The notes under the pieces: model-generated
Seen by the model: the letters and a program-made list of their open reading frames with translations, nothing else
What the model was told of the DNA's origin: nothing
Database searches by the model: none
Program-made: the position numbers and the translations under genes
In this document: positions 26,161 through 35,558 of the stretch, piece by piece
How positions within the stretch are numbered: position 1 is the first letter of the stretch
How the letters are laid out: each line of letters begins with the position of its first letter
Source: Planctomycetaceae bacterium
GTDB taxonomy: Bacteria > Planctomycetota > SZUA-567
Length of the DNA stretch: 46,726 nucleotides
NCBI GenBank assembly: GCA_021203245.1
Contig: JAJQBO010000144.1
Location: forward strand, 1 to 46,726
Reading direction: 5' to 3'

Positions 26161-26970
26161 ATGGGAACAGCCATCCCCCTGGAAAACCTGCGTTCGGTAA
26201 AGATGGGATTTTCCCTTGAAGGGAGAAAAGCCGTTGTCACCGGTGCGGCGGGCGGCATTGGCTATGCCGTGTGCGTCGCGCTGGCGGAAATGGGCGCGGA
26301 TGTCGCGCTTGTGGATCTGCGGCACGACGTTGCGGTGCGGTACGCCGCGTACCTCGGCGAAAAATTCCACGTGCAAACCATGGCCGTGGCCTGCGACGTG
26401 GGAGACGAGGAGCAGGTTGACGCCATGATGGAAACGGTAACGGCGCATTTCGGGTGGGTGGATGCGGTGCACAGCAACGCCGGCATCCTCGTTCCCGGCG
26501 ACAGCGGCGATATGCCGGTTGCCGACTGGCGGCGCATCGTGGACATCAATTATACGTCGATGTTTCTGGTCGACCGCGCCGCGGCAAATCACATGCACGC
26601 CAATGGCCGCGGCGGCGCTATCGTCAATACGGCGTCCATGTCGGCCCACATCGTCAATCGCCATCCCGACCGCCACCTTGTCGGCTATACCTCGACCAAG
26701 GCCGCGGTTCTCCACCTCACCAAGGCGATGGCCATGGATTATTGTCGCCATAATATCCGCGTCAACAGCGTCAGCCCGGGGTATATGTATTCCGGCCTGC
26801 ACGACCGCATACCGCAGGAACGGCTCGACGAGTGTGCGCAAAACATCCCCATGGGGCGCTTCGGCACCATGAACGAGATCGGCGCGGTGGTGGCGTTTCT
26901 CTTGAGCGAGAATGCGAGTTACATCACCGGGTCGGATATCCTGGTCGATGGCGGATTTTGCGCCTGGTAG
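26161..26970 (+). CDS. Short-chain dehydrogenase/reductase (polyol dehydrogenase-like)
   Basis: Predicted 269-residue cytoplasmic NAD(P)-dependent oxidoreductase. Cofactor motif TGAAGGIG (27-34), Asp52 after the second strand (favouring NAD), the HSNAG motif near 104-108, Asn130 and the catalytic set Ser159, Tyr176, Lys180 are all present. The C-terminal SYITGSDILVDGGF is typical of classical SDRs acting on sugars and polyols. The ATG follows AAAAAGGAGAG. It lies between two activator genes, 41 and 18 bases from them, so all three are probably co-transcribed. It may oxidise the imported polyol or reduce the aldehyde product. Confidence 0.9.
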   Translation: MGTAIPLENLRSVKMGFSLEGRKAVVTGAAGGIGYAVCVALAEMGADVALVDLRHDVAVRYAAYLGEKFHVQTMAVACDVGDEEQVDAMMETVTAHFGWVDAVHSNAGILVPGDSGDMPVADWRRIVDINYTSMFLVDRAAANHMHANGRGGAIVNTASMSAHIVNRHPDRHLVGYTSTKAAVLHLTKAMAMDYCRHNIRVNSVSPGYMYSGLHDRIPQERLDECAQNIPMGRFGTMNEIGAVVAFLLSENASYITGSDILVDGGFCAW

Positions 26971-26988
26971 ACAGCGAGGGAGCGGATT

Positions 26989-28932
26989 GTGGAACCCATA
27001 ACGCCGCCGAAAACGGCGAATCCGGACATCGTCGCCTCGTGGCAACGCAGCCGCGCCTACGGCGTGGATCCGCACCGGCCCTGCATCGTGCCCTACGATC
27101 CAACCGAACAGCGGCGACGGTGCACCATCAACCGCGACCTGATCGAGGTCGCTCATTCCCTCATGGAAAAGTTGTTCGCGGCGGTCAAGGACTCGGTCTA
27201 TATCCTCACCCTGCATGACGGAGAAGGCTACTTGCTGGACTTCGTCTCCCGGGACGGCTCCTACATCGACTGGGAACACTGCGTCAAACGATCCGGCGTC
27301 AAGTGGACGGAGGAAACGGTGGGCACCAACGGCGTCGGCCTGGCCCTGGTCACGGATGCGCCGGCCTGCGTGGTCGGTCCGGAACATTACAGCCAGGTGC
27401 AGCAGGATCGCATATGCGTCGCCGCGCCCATCCACGACAGCAGGGGACGGGTGCTGGGATGTCTCAACATGAGCGGCCCGGTGGATATGAGCAATTCGCA
27501 TTTTCTCGGGCTTGTCCTTTTTGGAGCCCAGTGCATCGAGTCGCAGCTGGCCATGCGGTTGTCGTATGAAACGGTCGATACAACGATGGAGATGATTTCC
27601 GAATCTCTCCTCATTTTCGACCAGGAACTCCGCGCGCTTCGCTCCAATACCTGCCTGAGAAAGCTGTTTTTCATCCGCGATCGGGATCTCCTGGGCGTCC
27701 CTATTGACTCCATCATCGATGTCGGCGGTTTGCAGGAACAGTTGCGGAGGAGCCGCGACGCCATCCACTATCTCGAGCAGGAATGCCGTCTCGGGCGAAA
27801 GACGGTATCCTGCAACGTCACCATCACCCCTATGCACGACGGCGATCGATTCGTCGGCGCCGTCATGCTGCTGCGGGAGTCCAAAGCCCTGGCGAGGATA
27901 ACCAACATTCTTTCCGGCAACAGCGCCCGCTACACCTTCGCCGACATCGTCACCACTGACAAAAACCTCCTTTCCCTCATCGAAATGATGAAGCACGTCG
28001 CCGTAACCGATGGCGGCATCCTAATCGAAGGCGAAAGCGGCACAGGGAAGGAACTGTTCGCCCACGCCATTCATTCGCACAGTAATCGGCGCGGCAATCC
28101 TTTTATTGCCGTCAATTGCGCTTCCCTTCCCCGCGACCTGGTGGAGAGCGAATTGTTCGGGTATGAAAAGGGAGCCTTCACCGGCGGGTTGCGGGACGGA
28201 AATCCGGGCAAGTTCGAGCTGGCGGACGGCGGGACGATTTTTCTGGATGAAATCGGCGAGTTGCCGTTGGAAATTCAATCCAAACTGCTTCGCGTCCTCG
28301 ACACCCACCGCATCTCGCGCATTGGCGGCAAAAACGAGAAAGAACTGAACATTCGGGTGGTTGCCGCCACCAATCGCGACCTTCTGGCGGAAGTGAGAAA
28401 CCGCAACTTCCGCGAAGATCTCTATTATCGCCTCAACGTATTCCGCTTTTACATACCACCCTTGCGCGAGCGGCTTGGCGACATCGCGGTGTTGGCGGAA
28501 AAATTCGTCGATAATCTTAACCGCAGTGCCAATATCAAGGCAAAAACGGCGGGCAAAGATTTCATCGGCTGCCTGGAGCGATATTCGTGGCCAGGGAACG
28601 TTCGCGAGTTGCAGCATATCATTGTGCGGTCGTACTACTGCTGCCGCGGCGATGATCTTTCGATTGATTTGTTGCCCGACGATTTTCCGGGCCGTTCACC
28701 CGGTAGCGACGAGCATGGGCAAACCAGCGTCGTCGCCATGAGATCGTCCCGAACCCATCTCGAGGAGGCCGAACGGCGGTGTATCGTGGAGGCGCTGCTG
28801 GAAAGCGGGGGCGATGCGGTCCTGGCGGCCCGGAATTTGGGCATCAGCAAGGCAACCATTTACCGCCGCATGCAAAAATACCGGTTGGCCGGGAAGCGGA
28901 AAAGCGATGCCGGAAAGACGGCCGAACCTTGA
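26989..28932 (+). CDS. Sigma-54-dependent activator, AcoR/DhaR-like (second copy)
   Basis: Predicted 647-residue enhancer-binding protein with the same plan as its neighbour at 24080: GAF-like domain (about 50-190), PAS (about 200-295), AAA+ (about 315-550) and Fis-type helix-turn-helix ([20 protein letters not shown]). Walker A is GESGTGKE (348-355). The sigma-54 contact loop reads GAFTGG (395-400) where GAFTGA is usual; the key Phe and Thr are kept. GTG is the start, with GCGAGGGAG upstream. Two paralogous activators in one operon suggest two inducers or activator plus modulator for the same regulon. Confidence 0.92.
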   Translation: MEPITPPKTANPDIVASWQRSRAYGVDPHRPCIVPYDPTEQRRRCTINRDLIEVAHSLMEKLFAAVKDSVYILTLHDGEGYLLDFVSRDGSYIDWEHCVKRSGVKWTEETVGTNGVGLALVTDAPACVVGPEHYSQVQQDRICVAAPIHDSRGRVLGCLNMSGPVDMSNSHFLGLVLFGAQCIESQLAMRLSYETVDTTMEMISESLLIFDQELRALRSNTCLRKLFFIRDRDLLGVPIDSIIDVGGLQEQLRRSRDAIHYLEQECRLGRKTVSCNVTITPMHDGDRFVGAVMLLRESKALARITNILSGNSARYTFADIVTTDKNLLSLIEMMKHVAVTDGGILIEGESGTGKELFAHAIHSHSNRRGNPFIAVNCASLPRDLVESELFGYEKGAFTGGLRDGNPGKFELADGGTIFLDEIGELPLEIQSKLLRVLDTHRISRIGGKNEKELNIRVVAATNRDLLAEVRNRNFREDLYYRLNVFRFYIPPLRERLGDIAVLAEKFVDNLNRSANIKAKTAGKDFIGCLERYSWPGNVRELQHIIVRSYYCCRGDDLSIDLLPDDFPGRSPGSDEHGQTSVVAMRSSRTHLEEAERRCIVEALLESGGDAVLAARNLGISKATIYRRMQKYRLAGKRKSDAGKTAEP

Positions 28933-28939
28933 CGGAAAA

Positions 28940-28959
28940 CCGCCGGCGGTCACCGGCGG
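28940..28959 (-). terminator. Terminator of the minus-strand TRAP/dehydrogenase operon
   Basis: CCGCCGG / CCGGCGG stem with a 6-base loop in the 73-base gap between convergent genes. Read on minus it is followed by TTTTCC. It lies 46 bases past the alcohol dehydrogenase stop and may also slow transcription from the activator operon. Confidence 0.55.
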
Positions 28960-29005
28960 CCTATCCGTAATTGAATTCTTTGTCGCCGAAATCCATTCGA
29001 GAACA

Positions 29006-30028
29006 TCATGGTATCACGATTCCTTTCAGGTAGGATTCGTCTCGCGATTCCATCAACTCGAACCCCTTGGCGACGTCTTCCAGGACGAATTCGTGCGTGA
29101 TCATTCTCTGTAGCGGCAGAAGCCCTTTGCGGTAGGCCTCCACGCCGGCACGGGCGGTATGCATGTACTCGACGCAGTACCATGGATGGGCGGAGTGGAG
29201 GACAGGAGCCCGGAACATGAGGGCATAGCCGGTGAAGGGATCCCATTTCTCTTCCCTGCCGTACAGGGACGGCATCAGGATCTTCCCCCTGCCGCTACTG
29301 TCGAACATGTCTGCATACCGCACTATCATCGCCGCTGTACGCAGACCCTTCAAGCTGCCGCTGATCTCCACAACTACGTCGACGCCGCGTTGTTTGGTCA
29401 CTTCGTAGACCACCTCGTCTACGTCCTCTCTGCCAGGATTGATGGTCACGGTTGCGCCGTATTGCCGTGCCAGTTCAAGCCGGCTGTCCAACAGGTCGAT
29501 GGCTATGATTTCCGCAGCGCCGCTCCAGCCAAAACCCGCTATCGTCATAAGGCCCATACATCCGCAGCCGATGACCGCGACGTAATCGCCAAGAGCGGGG
29601 TTGGCTATCTGCACGATATTGGCGATGCAGGCGAGGGGTTCGGGAAGGCAATGAACGAGCGGCGTGATGTCGGCCGGTACCGGTATGCAGCGCCGCTCAT
29701 CCGCAATTCCGTGCGAGGCGAAACCGCACCAAGCGCCGCCCACGAAGTCCCCAGGGCGGAAGCGGGAGACATTTTTCCCCACCTCCAGAATTGTGCCGAC
29801 CGGTTCGTGACCAAGGTAACGGGGCCAGGACGGCTTATCCACCATGGCCCGCCGGCCCTTGGCGTCTGTTCCCATGGCCCGCTCGCCCAGATATTGCGGC
29901 ATGTCCGAATGGCACAGACCGATTGCCGCCACTTCCACCAGCACGTCGTTTTCGCCCAATGGCGGCAGTTCTTCCTCAACTATCTCGATGGTGCGCGGCG
30001 CTGTCTGGACAGCCACTCGTCGTTTCAC
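29006..30028 (-). CDS. Zn-type alcohol/polyol dehydrogenase (MDR family)
   Basis: Predicted 340-residue cytoplasmic medium-chain dehydrogenase. Catalytic zinc ligands are probably Cys39, His74 (GHEPVG) and Glu130 (PEPLAC), as in sorbitol-type dehydrogenases. The Rossmann motif GCGCMG lies near 153-158. The four-cysteine structural zinc lobe of horse-type ADH is missing. I chose a GTG at 30028 (VKRRVAV) because it follows AGGAGG; the open frame extends further but runs into the TRAP gene. It is last in the minus operon, 17 bases after the DctM gene. Oxidation of a polyol taken up by that transporter is the natural guess. Confidence 0.88.
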   Translation of the reverse strand: MKRRVAVQTAPRTIEIVEEELPPLGENDVLVEVAAIGLCHSDMPQYLGERAMGTDAKGRRAMVDKPSWPRYLGHEPVGTILEVGKNVSRFRPGDFVGGAWCGFASHGIADERRCIPVPADITPLVHCLPEPLACIANIVQIANPALGDYVAVIGCGCMGLMTIAGFGWSGAAEIIAIDLLDSRLELARQYGATVTINPGREDVDEVVYEVTKQRGVDVVVEISGSLKGLRTAAMIVRYADMFDSSGRGKILMPSLYGREEKWDPFTGYALMFRAPVLHSAHPWYCVEYMHTARAGVEAYRKGLLPLQRMITHEFVLEDVAKGFELMESRDESYLKGIVIP

Positions 30029-30045
30029 GGAAAATCCTCCTGTCC

Positions 30046-31328
30046 CTACCGCAGCAATTGCGGGAAAAAGGTGATGGCTGGTTCGCAGAAGGTAAAGAAA
30101 AGCACCACCACCATCATGATAGCCGTCGCCGGCACCAGCCATTTGAACATGCTTTCCAGGGTGCATTTCGCCTTTCCAGAGGCGATGAACAGGTTGACGC
30201 CAACAGGCGGCGTGCACATGCCGACTGTCAGGTTCATGGTGAGGATAACGCCGAAATGAAGGGGCGACATGCCGAACTCTTTGACAATAGTCAACAGCAG
30301 CGGGGCAAGGATGACGACGGCCGCTAAGGTCTCCATAAACATGCCGACAGTGAACAGCAACAGGTTCACGAGGAGAAAGACGACAATTCTGCTTTCCGTG
30401 ACGCTGGTCAGGAAGTTATAGAGATGGACAGGCATCTGTTCCAGGGTCAATATCCTGCCGAAGGCGTTGGCGCCGCCCAGAAGGATGAGGCAGGTTCCCG
30501 CCGTCAGGGCGGAACGGGAGAAAATCTCGAACAACTGACCCATGCGGATTTCTCGGTAGATAAACAGTCCCACGATGAAGGCATAGGAGCAGGCGATAAC
30601 CGCGGCTTCGGTAGGCGTGCAGATCCCGCCGTAAATGCCGCCAAGAATTATCATGGGAGCGATCAAGGCCCATATGGCGTTCTTGGTCGCGGTGAGTGAT
30701 TGCCGCACGGTTTGACGTTGGCGTTTGACGCCGAAATTGTACCGCTTCGCGATTATGTACGAAAAGACGGCCAGGGAAAAGGCAAGCAGGAGGCCCGGAA
30801 TAAAGCCGGCCATAAACAGGTCGCTGATGGAAACGCTGCATGAAACCCCGTACACGGCAAAGACGATACTGGGAGGAATGATGGGGCCCAGGCAGCCGGA
30901 GGTGGCCGCTATGGTTGCGGCAAATCCGGGTTCGTATTTTTCGTCGACCATGGCGGGAATCATGATGCCGCCGATAGCCGCGACAGTGGCTGGGCCGGAA
31001 CCGGAGAGGGCGGCAAAAATGGCGCAACAGAACACGGTGATTATCGCCAACGAGCCGGTCATGTGTCCAAAGATCGCCCGTCCCAATTCCACCAGCCGGC
31101 TCGAGATGCCTCCTTGCAGCATAAGGTCGCCGGCAAGGATGAAAAAGGGGACGGCGAGCAGGGGAAACGAGTTGCCGGAGGAAAAAAGGTCTGGATGATG
31201 AAGGATGGCGGAAAGATATCATGGACGAGGACCACGACCAGCGAGCTGATGGCGAGGGAATAGCCTATTGGAATATGGATAAGGAGGCATACGGCAAAGA
31301 GCAGGAAAAGCATGGGCGTGGGCGACAT
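30046..31328 (-). CDS. TRAP transporter large membrane subunit (DctM), frameshifted
   Basis: Predicted Na+-driven permease subunit. The first about 48 residues (MSPTPMLFLLFAVCLLIHIP) are read from 31328; the rest (MLQGGISSRLVELGRAIFGH onward) is in another frame down to 30046. The break is at six A on plus (31182-31187, T6 on minus). One more base would join PPSFIIQTFF to SSGNSFPLLAVPFFILAGDL and give 427 residues, the normal DctM length. The start codon overlaps the DctQ stop (TAATG). About 12 helices and the family end TPPVGVNLFIASG are present. Confidence 0.87.
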
Positions 31329-31924
31329 TATGGCTCTCCTCTTTCTTGCTTGCCTTCAAGCCTGGCGATCTCCTCGGATTCCGCCGCCGGGTTCAATATT
31401 TCGACCGTCTCGAGCGCGTTCCCTGTCGGCACTTCTATTTCGCCTCGGCTGTTCAATGCTTTGACCTGCGCCACTATTTTTTCTATCAACCGGGCGGCGA
31501 CAAAGGCGTGACCCAACGGGATAATGGCGTAAATCACCCATATGGGCAGGGGAAGGGTAATGGCGCGTCCGCCCTTGGTGTAGAGGCTGTACGTGTACAT
31601 GGCGCCAATCACGACAATGGCGATACTGAACAGAGTCCAGACGAGCGAACCCAAAATAAGGACATAGGGCAAAATCTTCTTTGGATACAGACCAAGGACC
31701 GAATCGATGCAGATGTGCGCATTCTGCCTGACCGCGTAGCTGACCGAAGTGTACACCAGCCAAATCATCATGTAAGCGCAGACCTCTTCCATCCATGGCA
31801 GAGAGCTTTGGAACAGGTAGCGGCAGACGGTATTGTAGGTCAGCCCAATTACCATGAGCGCCAGGCAGACTACGGAAATGAGCCGTTCCATATTGTTGTA
31901 AAGGAGACGCGCAATATTCACCAT
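31328..31924 (-). CDS. TRAP transporter small membrane subunit (DctQ)
   Basis: Predicted 198-residue membrane protein with four helices (about 10-30, 45-65, 85-105 and 125-150) and the DctQ-like stretch FQSSLPWMEEVCAYMMIWLV. A soluble acidic tail of about 45 residues is longer than usual. The ATG at 31924 is very close to GGAGG; the GTG at 31921 has better spacing and may be the true start. It lies between the binding-protein and DctM genes. Confidence 0.88.
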   Translation of the reverse strand: MVNIARLLYNNMERLISVVCLALMVIGLTYNTVCRYLFQSSLPWMEEVCAYMMIWLVYTSVSYAVRQNAHICIDSVLGLYPKKILPYVLILGSLVWTLFSIAIVVIGAMYTYSLYTKGGRAITLPLPIWVIYAIIPLGHAFVAARLIEKIVAQVKALNSRGEIEVPTGNALETVEILNPAAESEEIARLEGKQERGEP

Positions 31925-31994
31925 ACCCTCCTTTCGCGGGCGGACGAGGCTTATTCGGGTCCGTCCGCCCGCCGCGGTAATACGCGACACGGAC

Positions 31995-33002
31995 TTAGCG
32001 GTTGAGCATCTCCCGCGTTGCTTTCATGATCTCCGGGCCGCAGTAGTCGGCTTTACTCTCCCAGAGCGGGACGACGACATCGCGCCAGAGAGCCAGTTCC
32101 TCTTCAGTCGGGATGGAGATTTCCACGCCTGCATCGCGGATTTTGTCGAACGCTTCCTTCTCGGCATGGAGGTGGAGTTCCCTGGTCTTCACCATGTAGT
32201 CGGCCATGCAGCCGTCGAAGATTTCCTTCAGATCGTCCGGCAGCCTGTCGTACCAGCGCTTGTTCAGGACCGGGTAGTGCGAGAACGGGACGTAGTTGAT
32301 AAAGCACATGTACTTCTGCACCTCGAAGAACTTCTGGTAATAGAAAAGCAGAGTGGGGGTACTGAGGCCGTCGCACACCTTCTGTTGCAGCGAAGTATAC
32401 ACTTCGGTCCAGTTGATGGGTGTGGCCGAGCAGCCCCACGCCTCCATGACGCGGACGTAGAGGTCGTTGACGGATACGCGGATTTTCTGACCCCTGATAT
32501 CGGCCGGCACCCGGAAGGGGCCCTTGCTGGAATACAAATTATGCCAGCCCATGATAAAGGCGGGATAAATCTTGATGGTCTCGAGCCGTTCTTCCGCCAT
32601 GTGCCGGAGATTGTCGATGAGTTCGCTGTCGAAGAATTGGAGTGTCTCCTCGTTGGTGCGGAAAAGGAAGGGGAAATCGCTGATGTTGAATCCTTTGAGC
32701 GAGGCGTCGAGCGAGATGAAGGTAAACCCCGGGCAGGTGGTGAAATGGACCGCGCCGCTCATCGCCATTTCCGTTTGTTCCTGATTGCTTGAACCCATGG
32801 TGCTGTTGTTGAAGTACGTGACCTTGATCCTGCCGCCGCTCCTTTCTTCCAAAATGTCCTTCAAATACACGAAGGAATGGTGTTGAACATCTTCGGGCGG
32901 AGCCTGATTGGTCATGATGAATCGGATTTCATCCCCGGCGGCGGCCCGCACGGTCAGGGCGGCCAAAACAGCGATTACACACACTACGCATTTTTTCAAC
33001 AT
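31995..33002 (-). CDS. TRAP transporter substrate-binding protein (DctP)
   Basis: Predicted 335-residue periplasmic binding protein with a signal peptide over about residues 1-22. The family core is DIRGQKIRVSVNDLYVRVME and TEVYTSLQQKVCDGLSTP, which keeps the arginine that normally holds an anionic group but differs from the usual GVVDGQE, so ligand chemistry may be unusual. The ATG at 33002 follows GAGGAGA. The gene is second in the sigma-54-type minus operon, after the glycerol-dehydrogenase-like gene. Confidence 0.9.
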   Translation of the reverse strand: MLKKCVVCVIAVLAALTVRAAAGDEIRFIMTNQAPPEDVQHHSFVYLKDILEERSGGRIKVTYFNNSTMGSSNQEQTEMAMSGAVHFTTCPGFTFISLDASLKGFNISDFPFLFRTNEETLQFFDSELIDNLRHMAEERLETIKIYPAFIMGWHNLYSSKGPFRVPADIRGQKIRVSVNDLYVRVMEAWGCSATPINWTEVYTSLQQKVCDGLSTPTLLFYYQKFFEVQKYMCFINYVPFSHYPVLNKRWYDRLPDDLKEIFDGCMADYMVKTRELHLHAEKEAFDKIRDAGVEISIPTEEELALWRDVVVPLWESKADYCGPEIMKATREMLNR

Positions 33003-33102
33003 GCCTTTCTCCTCGCGCGTTCTCCAGACAATGGCGCACACGAACAGACTCGCAGGAACGCTATTCCCCAACGCGCGGCGGGAACGGCGGATCCTTATTT
33101 AT

Positions 33103-34233
33103 TCAGACGAGGCATTCAGTCCTGTATTTTTTGCCATACGCGTCGACAAACATGACCGCGTTGTACAATCGTTCCTCGGTCATGGTGAACGGAACGATTT
33201 TCAGAATCGCCTTCTGTTCCATTCCGTAACGGATGCAGCGCCGTATCTTGTATTCGACGTCCTCGGCAATGCCGATATCGGCCAGCCGGACAGGGAGCCC
33301 GACGTCGCAGTTAAAGGAAAAGACCCGCCGGTATTCGTCCATGGAACGATTTTCCACGGCGAGCTGACAGAGGACGCCGAAAGCCACCAGTTCACCGTGC
33401 AGCAGCGAACCTGTGTCCGGCAGAATGGACAGGCTGGCCTGCAAACCGTGCGCGACGCTGCAACCGGTGTTTTCGAATCCGACGCCGCTCAGGAGGGTAT
33501 TTATCTCGGCAACGTCTTCGAATACTTCGCTGCGAATGCCGTTTTTGACCGCCAGCGGGGCGTCGCGGCCCTTTTCCAGCAGGAGATCGTAACTTAACCG
33601 CGCAATAGCCATCCCTGCCAGAGTGCGGCGATAGCCGCTGCCGACATTGTTGACATTGTCGCTTTCCTGACAGGCGCGCGCCTCCACCCAGGTCGCCAGC
33701 GCATCGCCCATTCCTGCCACGAACAGACGCACCGGTGCGCGCAAGACCACTTCCGTATCGACAATCACGCACTCCGGGTTTTTGGCGTGGAGATCCTGAC
33801 GGTAGGTGTGATCGGGATAGTAGACGATGGATGAGGCGCTTGTCGGCGCATCGGTGGCGATGGAGGAGGGACAGAGAATCATGGGGAGAGCCAGGGCGAG
33901 CGCAACCGATTTGATCGTGTCCAACGTCCTGCCGCCTCCCATCCCCACCACGACATCCGCTCCAGCCTCACGCGCTTCGGCGCAGACGCGCTCGATTTCC
34001 TCGTCGCAGCACTGGCCGGAGAACTGGCGGCACGCCGCGTCCACGGACGATTCGGCGAACAGGGAGGCGAAGGCGAGGCTGTACTCGGAAAAGGAAAACG
34101 GATCGACAAGGATGAGAGCCTTTGTGCCAAAGCGGGCAACGTAATCCGGCAGCCGGCGCAGTTCATTCGGTCCTTGTATATATTTTCCCGGCGCGGCAAA
34201 AGCGCGTGAACTGGGGGCTTTCCCGAGGGGCAT
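33103..34233 (-). CDS. Glycerol dehydrogenase-like (GldA family) metal-dependent dehydrogenase
   Basis: Predicted 376-residue cytoplasmic NAD-dependent dehydrogenase. Metal ligands of the GldA family are all in place: Asp177 (GMGDALATW), His262 (SVAHGLQ) and His279 (LLHGELVAFG). The cofactor glycine loop is GMGGGRTLD near 97-105. GldA-type enzymes oxidise the secondary hydroxyl of a 1,2-diol or polyol to a hydroxyketone, which is just what a transketolase donor needs. I chose the ATG at 34233 for its AAAGGA site; the open frame runs on to 34449 across the promoter. It is first in its operon, about 107 bases after a sigma-54-type promoter. Confidence 0.9.
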   Translation of the reverse strand: MPLGKAPSSRAFAAPGKYIQGPNELRRLPDYVARFGTKALILVDPFSFSEYSLAFASLFAESSVDAACRQFSGQCCDEEIERVCAEAREAGADVVVGMGGGRTLDTIKSVALALALPMILCPSSIATDAPTSASSIVYYPDHTYRQDLHAKNPECVIVDTEVVLRAPVRLFVAGMGDALATWVEARACQESDNVNNVGSGYRRTLAGMAIARLSYDLLLEKGRDAPLAVKNGIRSEVFEDVAEINTLLSGVGFENTGCSVAHGLQASLSILPDTGSLLHGELVAFGVLCQLAVENRSMDEYRRVFSFNCDVGLPVRLADIGIAEDVEYKIRRCIRYGMEQKAILKIVPFTMTEERLYNAVMFVDAYGKKYRTECLV

Positions 34234-34339
34234 GGTCCTGTTCCTTTCCGATGGCGACATGAAACGGTCGGGTGGAAGAGACGGAAGCAGTGGGACTCGT
34301 GATAGAACGGAAGGTGGATTTTTTGCTGATGGACTCTGA

Positions 34340-34355
34340 TGCAATCTTCTTGCCA
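34340..34355 (-). promoter_or_regulatory. Sigma-54-type (-24/-12) promoter, minus operon
   Basis: On minus the sequence is TGGCAAGAAGATTGCA. It has GG at -24, GC at -12, exactly 10 bases between them, and differs from TGGCACG-N4-TTGCA at one fixed position. Transcription would start near 34330, about 95 bases before the GldA-like gene. Confidence 0.65.
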
Positions 34356-34471
34356 CGCCGTTGCCTGGCAATGAATTGCCCGGAAAATCGGGCTTTTTCC
34401 GCTTAAGTAAGGACCGCGACTCATTTTTCGGCCCGTTTTCTGCCGACACCGCAATCGGGTTCCGCCGTTTG

Positions 34472-34509
34472 TCTCAAATTCGAGAGTGAGACTGTCGCAT
34501 ATTTGAGAA
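34472..34509. promoter_or_regulatory. Putative enhancer sites shared by both divergent operons
   Basis: TCTCAAATTCGAGA (34472-34485) is an inverted repeat; GTGAGAC (34486-34492) and TTTGAGAA (34502-34509) are related half sites. They lie about 120 bases upstream of the minus promoter and about 150-185 bases upstream of the plus promoter, the usual distance for sigma-54 activators. Similar repeats stand at 22585 and 22617. Confidence 0.5.
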
Positions 34510-34658
34510 TAACCACGGGTAAATAAAAACGTGCAGCGTCAGATATGCGGCGGGTGGAAAAGTGTGCAGGATGCCTTAGATGTATACGAGTGCCTCACCC
34601 TCACTACGAAAACGGAACGCTTCGGATGAAAGCAGCGTTCGCGCGGCATAAACTGAAT

Positions 34659-34674
34659 TGGCATGTGGTTTGCA
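34659..34674 (+). promoter_or_regulatory. Sigma-54-type (-24/-12) promoter, plus operon
   Basis: TGGCATGTGGTTTGCA matches TGGCACG-N4-TTGCA at all but one fixed position and keeps the 10-base GG-to-GC spacing. Transcription would start near 34685, 34 bases before the transketolase start codon. Confidence 0.68.
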
Positions 34675-34718
34675 TTCCTTCACGGCATCACGCCTTTTTT
34701 GCCTTCAAGGAGCTATCG

Positions 34719-35546
34719 ATGCTGAAGAATGGGCAACTCCTGGAATTGCGCGAATTCGCACGCCAGATACGGATTCACACCATCCGCCAGTTCGCGCAGC
34801 GCGGCTTCGGACATGTCGGGGGATCGATGTCCATTGTGGAACTGCTGGCCGTTCTCTACACCCTCGACATGAACATCGATCCTGAACGGCCGCAATGGGA
34901 AGAACGCGATTGGCTAATCTGCTCCAAAGGTCACGCCGGTCCGGCCCTCTACGCGGCGCTTGCGCTCAAGGGGTTTTCCCCCATGGATTGGCTCGAAACG
35001 CTCAACCAGCCCGACACCAACCTGCCCAGCCATTGCGACAGACTCCGTACCCCGGGAATCGACATGACGACAGGCTCGCTGGGACAAGGCTTGTCCCTCG
35101 CCGTCGGTGTCGCCTTGGGTCTGCGCCAGGAAGGCAGGGCGAATCGTGTCCATTGCATTATCGGAGACGGCGAAAGCCAGGAAGGCCAGATCTGGGAAGC
35201 CTGTTTGACCGCCGCCCACCAGCGTCTCGGCAATCTCCTTCTCTTTGTCGACAGCAACAAGGAACAACTGGACGGCCGTGTGGCGGAAGTAAACGCCATG
35301 GAGAGCTATGTGGAAAAACTGCACGCCTTCCACTGGAATGTTCTCGAGGCGGACGGTCATGATCCCGCCGTCATTCATGAGGCGATTCTGAAGACCAGAG
35401 GCTGTACCGACCGCCCGTCGGCAATTGTTCTCCATACTGTCAAGGGACACGGATGTAGCTTTGCTGTTGGAAAACCCAACCACCACATCACCGTCAGTCG
35501 CGATCAGGCCATCGAAGCCCTGGCTGCGCTGGGTGTGACCCTGTAA
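34719..35546 (+). CDS. Transketolase, N-terminal subunit
   Basis: Predicted 275-residue subunit that binds the pyrophosphate end of thiamine diphosphate and Mg2+. It shows CSKGHAGPALYAAL, MTTGSLGQGLSLAVG and the ThDP motif starting GDGES at 149-153. Split transketolases of this type pair with a separate C-terminal subunit, encoded next. They move a two-carbon ketol unit from a ketose to an aldose. The ATG at 34719 has AAGGAG upstream; the frame opens earlier, across the promoter. It is the first gene behind a sigma-54-type promoter, which is unusual for a pentose-phosphate enzyme and suggests a dedicated catabolic role. Confidence 0.92.
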   Translation: MLKNGQLLELREFARQIRIHTIRQFAQRGFGHVGGSMSIVELLAVLYTLDMNIDPERPQWEERDWLICSKGHAGPALYAALALKGFSPMDWLETLNQPDTNLPSHCDRLRTPGIDMTTGSLGQGLSLAVGVALGLRQEGRANRVHCIIGDGESQEGQIWEACLTAAHQRLGNLLLFVDSNKEQLDGRVAEVNAMESYVEKLHAFHWNVLEADGHDPAVIHEAILKTRGCTDRPSAIVLHTVKGHGCSFAVGKPNHHITVSRDQAIEALAALGVTL

Positions 35547-35558
35547 GGAAGGCCTACC

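Larger units (their letters stand above)
34234..34718. promoter_or_regulatory. Bidirectional control region of the catabolic cluster
   Basis: This 485-base spacer between divergent operons has one -24/-12 promoter toward each side and an inverted-repeat cluster between them (34472-34509). The layout fits activation of both operons by one set of bound enhancer-binding proteins. No gene is supported here, although frames from both sides run into it. Confidence 0.6.

Noticed and set aside
26068-27996. A 642-codon open frame on minus across the SDR and second activator genes
   Set aside because: Antisense shadow of two well-supported genes; no family resemblance.
34364-34380. TGGCAATGAATTGCC as a further -24/-12 promoter
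   Set aside because: The GG-to-GC distance is 9, one short, and it is largely self-complementary; the neighbouring minus-strand element fits much better.
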